Part shown: positions 21,304-22,497 of the stretch, piece by piece
Layout: every line of letters begins with the position of its first letter
Position numbering within the stretch: the stretch's first letter is position 1
Assembly (NCBI GenBank): GCA_025201765.1
Contig: MU623643.1
Location: 1 to 22,497, forward strand
DNA length: 22,497 nt
Reading direction: 5' to 3'
Source of the DNA: Daldinia sp. FL1419
Taxonomy: Eukaryota > Ascomycota > Sordariomycetes > Xylariales > Hypoxylaceae
Notes under the pieces: model-generated
Seen by the model: only the letters and a program-made list of their open reading frames with translations
Told to the model about the DNA's origin: nothing
The model's database searches: none
Made by a program: the position numbers and the translations under genes

Positions 21304-21585
21304 AATGCCTTAAATTTTCTTAAGGTTTTTTATTATAACAAAAATATATAAATAATGAAAAAATAGTACCTTATTTAATATAATAACCTTATATATTAAC
21401 CTTATAATTTTTAAATGTTAAATAATATTATATATATAATTTTTTAAATTATTTACATTTTATAAACTAAATATATAAACTTTCTTCTAATTGGCCAGCC
21501 ATATTAGCCTTTTCTGATTAATTAATTTTACATTATAATTAACGATATCCTAATTAATTAACTTTATATTGAATCATATATAAAA
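21304..21585 (+). repeat. Right arm of the inverted repeat flanking the gene island (family R)
   Basis: This is the inverted partner of 17483-17855. It starts with ATGCCTTAAATTTT at the edge of the GC-balanced island and runs through TAACCTTATAATTTTTAAA and TTCTAATTGGCCAGCC. It carries more A and T than the left arm at several matched positions, consistent with independent mutation. It continues without a break into the family R sequence at 21586-21960. Confidence 0.75.
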
Positions 21586-21960
21586 TTAAAATTTATATCT
21601 TTTTTTTTTATTAATTACACCATAATCTTAATTAATTAATTAATTTTTCAAAAATTTAAAGAAAAAACCTTATAATTTCAAATATTTAATCCTATTATAT
21701 ATATACCTCCAATTACAAACAAATATAAATTAACTTAAAAAATTATAAATTAAATTTTCTTTTGAATAATATTAATTATTAATATTTTTAAATAAATTTT
21801 TTATTAATATAATAGATTAAAATAATTTTGAATTTTAATATATCCTATATATATACTTATGATTTCCTATAATATAAACTTTTTATATTTTTAAATCTGA
21901 ATATTATATTAATAAATTTCCTTAAAAATTATTTAATTAAAATTAATATATATTATTAAT
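21586..21960 (+). repeat. Family R repeat, mutated copy
   Basis: It aligns in the same orientation with 11270-11640. Both contain CACCATAATC/CGCCATAATCC, then TAATATTAATTATTAATATTTTT, then a TTATATTAA...TTTCC/CCCC segment in the same order. This copy has T or A where the 11-kb copy has C or G. No coding sequence is visible. Confidence 0.65.
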
Positions 21961-22497
21961 TCTTAATTCTTAAAATATGGGGAATCATAAGAGTTATTAT
22001 ATTTTTACAAAATTATTTAACTATATATAATATTAAATATTCATTAATTCTAATTAATTTTAATATTAATTAAAATTAATTGCTATTATTTATTTACCTT
22101 ATATTATAATATAAGAAATTATAAGATAATATATTAATAAATAATTTTATAAATCCTTCAATATTATTTATAATTTTATTTATAATATAAATTTATAATA
22201 TTTATTAATTTTATTATGTATTTATTTTATATTATAATATAAGAAATTATAAAATAATATATTAATAAATAATTTTATAAATCTTTAAATATTATCTATA
22301 AATCTACTTATATTATAAATTTATAATGGTTATTAATTTTTACTAATTTCATTTAATTTTGATATTAATTAGAATTAATCTTTATTATTTATTTACCTTA
22401 TATTATAATATAAGAAATTATAAGATAATATATTAATAAATAATTTTATAAATTTTTCAATATTAATTATGACCTTATTTACAATATAAATTTATAA
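21961..22497. repeat. AT-rich tail with three tandem units at 22101, 22229 and 22400
   Basis: The unit begins with the palindrome-containing TATATTATAATATAAGAAAT and continues with AATATATTAATAAATAATTTTATAAAT. The second unit is 128 bp after the first and the third 171 bp after the second, so the first unit is shortened internally. The final unit runs to the end of the window. 21961-22100 is AT-rich with no recognisable gene. Confidence 0.8.

Overview
The window looks like nuclear DNA of a filamentous ascomycete (Pezizomycotina). It holds one intact protein gene, on the minus strand, with a short GT...AG intron and ordinary base composition. That gene sits in a sea of extremely AT-rich, repetitive, coding-dead DNA. 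Related repeat copies differ almost only by C-to-T and G-to-A changes, the pattern expected from repeat-induced point mutation (RIP). No genus is claimed. No rRNA, tRNA or CRISPR was seen.

Layout. 1-1915: AT-rich, G-skewed, unassigned repeat debris. 1916-1952: a small hairpin where the G/C skew reverses. About 1953-4974: a decayed Ty1/copia retrotransposon on the plus strand, with zinc-knuckle-like, reverse transcriptase and RNase H traces, ending in a probable LTR terminus. 4975-9430: a mosaic of four copies of one unnamed repeat family, here called X. It is interrupted by a 627-bp terminal-inverted-repeat (TIR) element (5199-5825), by a copia RNase H fragment caught between two inverted X arms, and by an LTR-like insertion near 7693. 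9431-10463: unassigned AT-rich DNA. 10464-11221: a second TA-flanked TIR element, 758 bp. 11225-11614: a copy of family R. 11615-17055: a tandem array that is heavily mutated on the left and progressively better preserved toward the gene. A complete 1,550-bp non-autonomous LTR retrotransposon (12761-14310) lies inside this array, with a 5-bp target duplication. 17056-17855: poly-C tract, a GC-rich hairpin with Helitron-like layout, a mutated right end of the first TIR family, and one arm of an inverted repeat. 17856-21303: the GC-balanced island holding the gene. 21304-22497: the opposite arm, another family R copy and a short tandem repeat.

The single host gene is a dolichol kinase (SEC59 family, 894 aa predicted). 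This is a membrane enzyme that makes dolichyl phosphate, the lipid carrier for protein glycosylation. Its start codon lies only about 215 bp from the mutated repeats. The island is bracketed by inverted copies of one repeat family.

For follow-up the most interesting items are the bracketed island, the LTR element with all-transition LTR divergence and a hairpin around its probable primer-binding site, the two TIR families, the Helitron-like terminus, and the sharp skew reversal near 1.93 kb.
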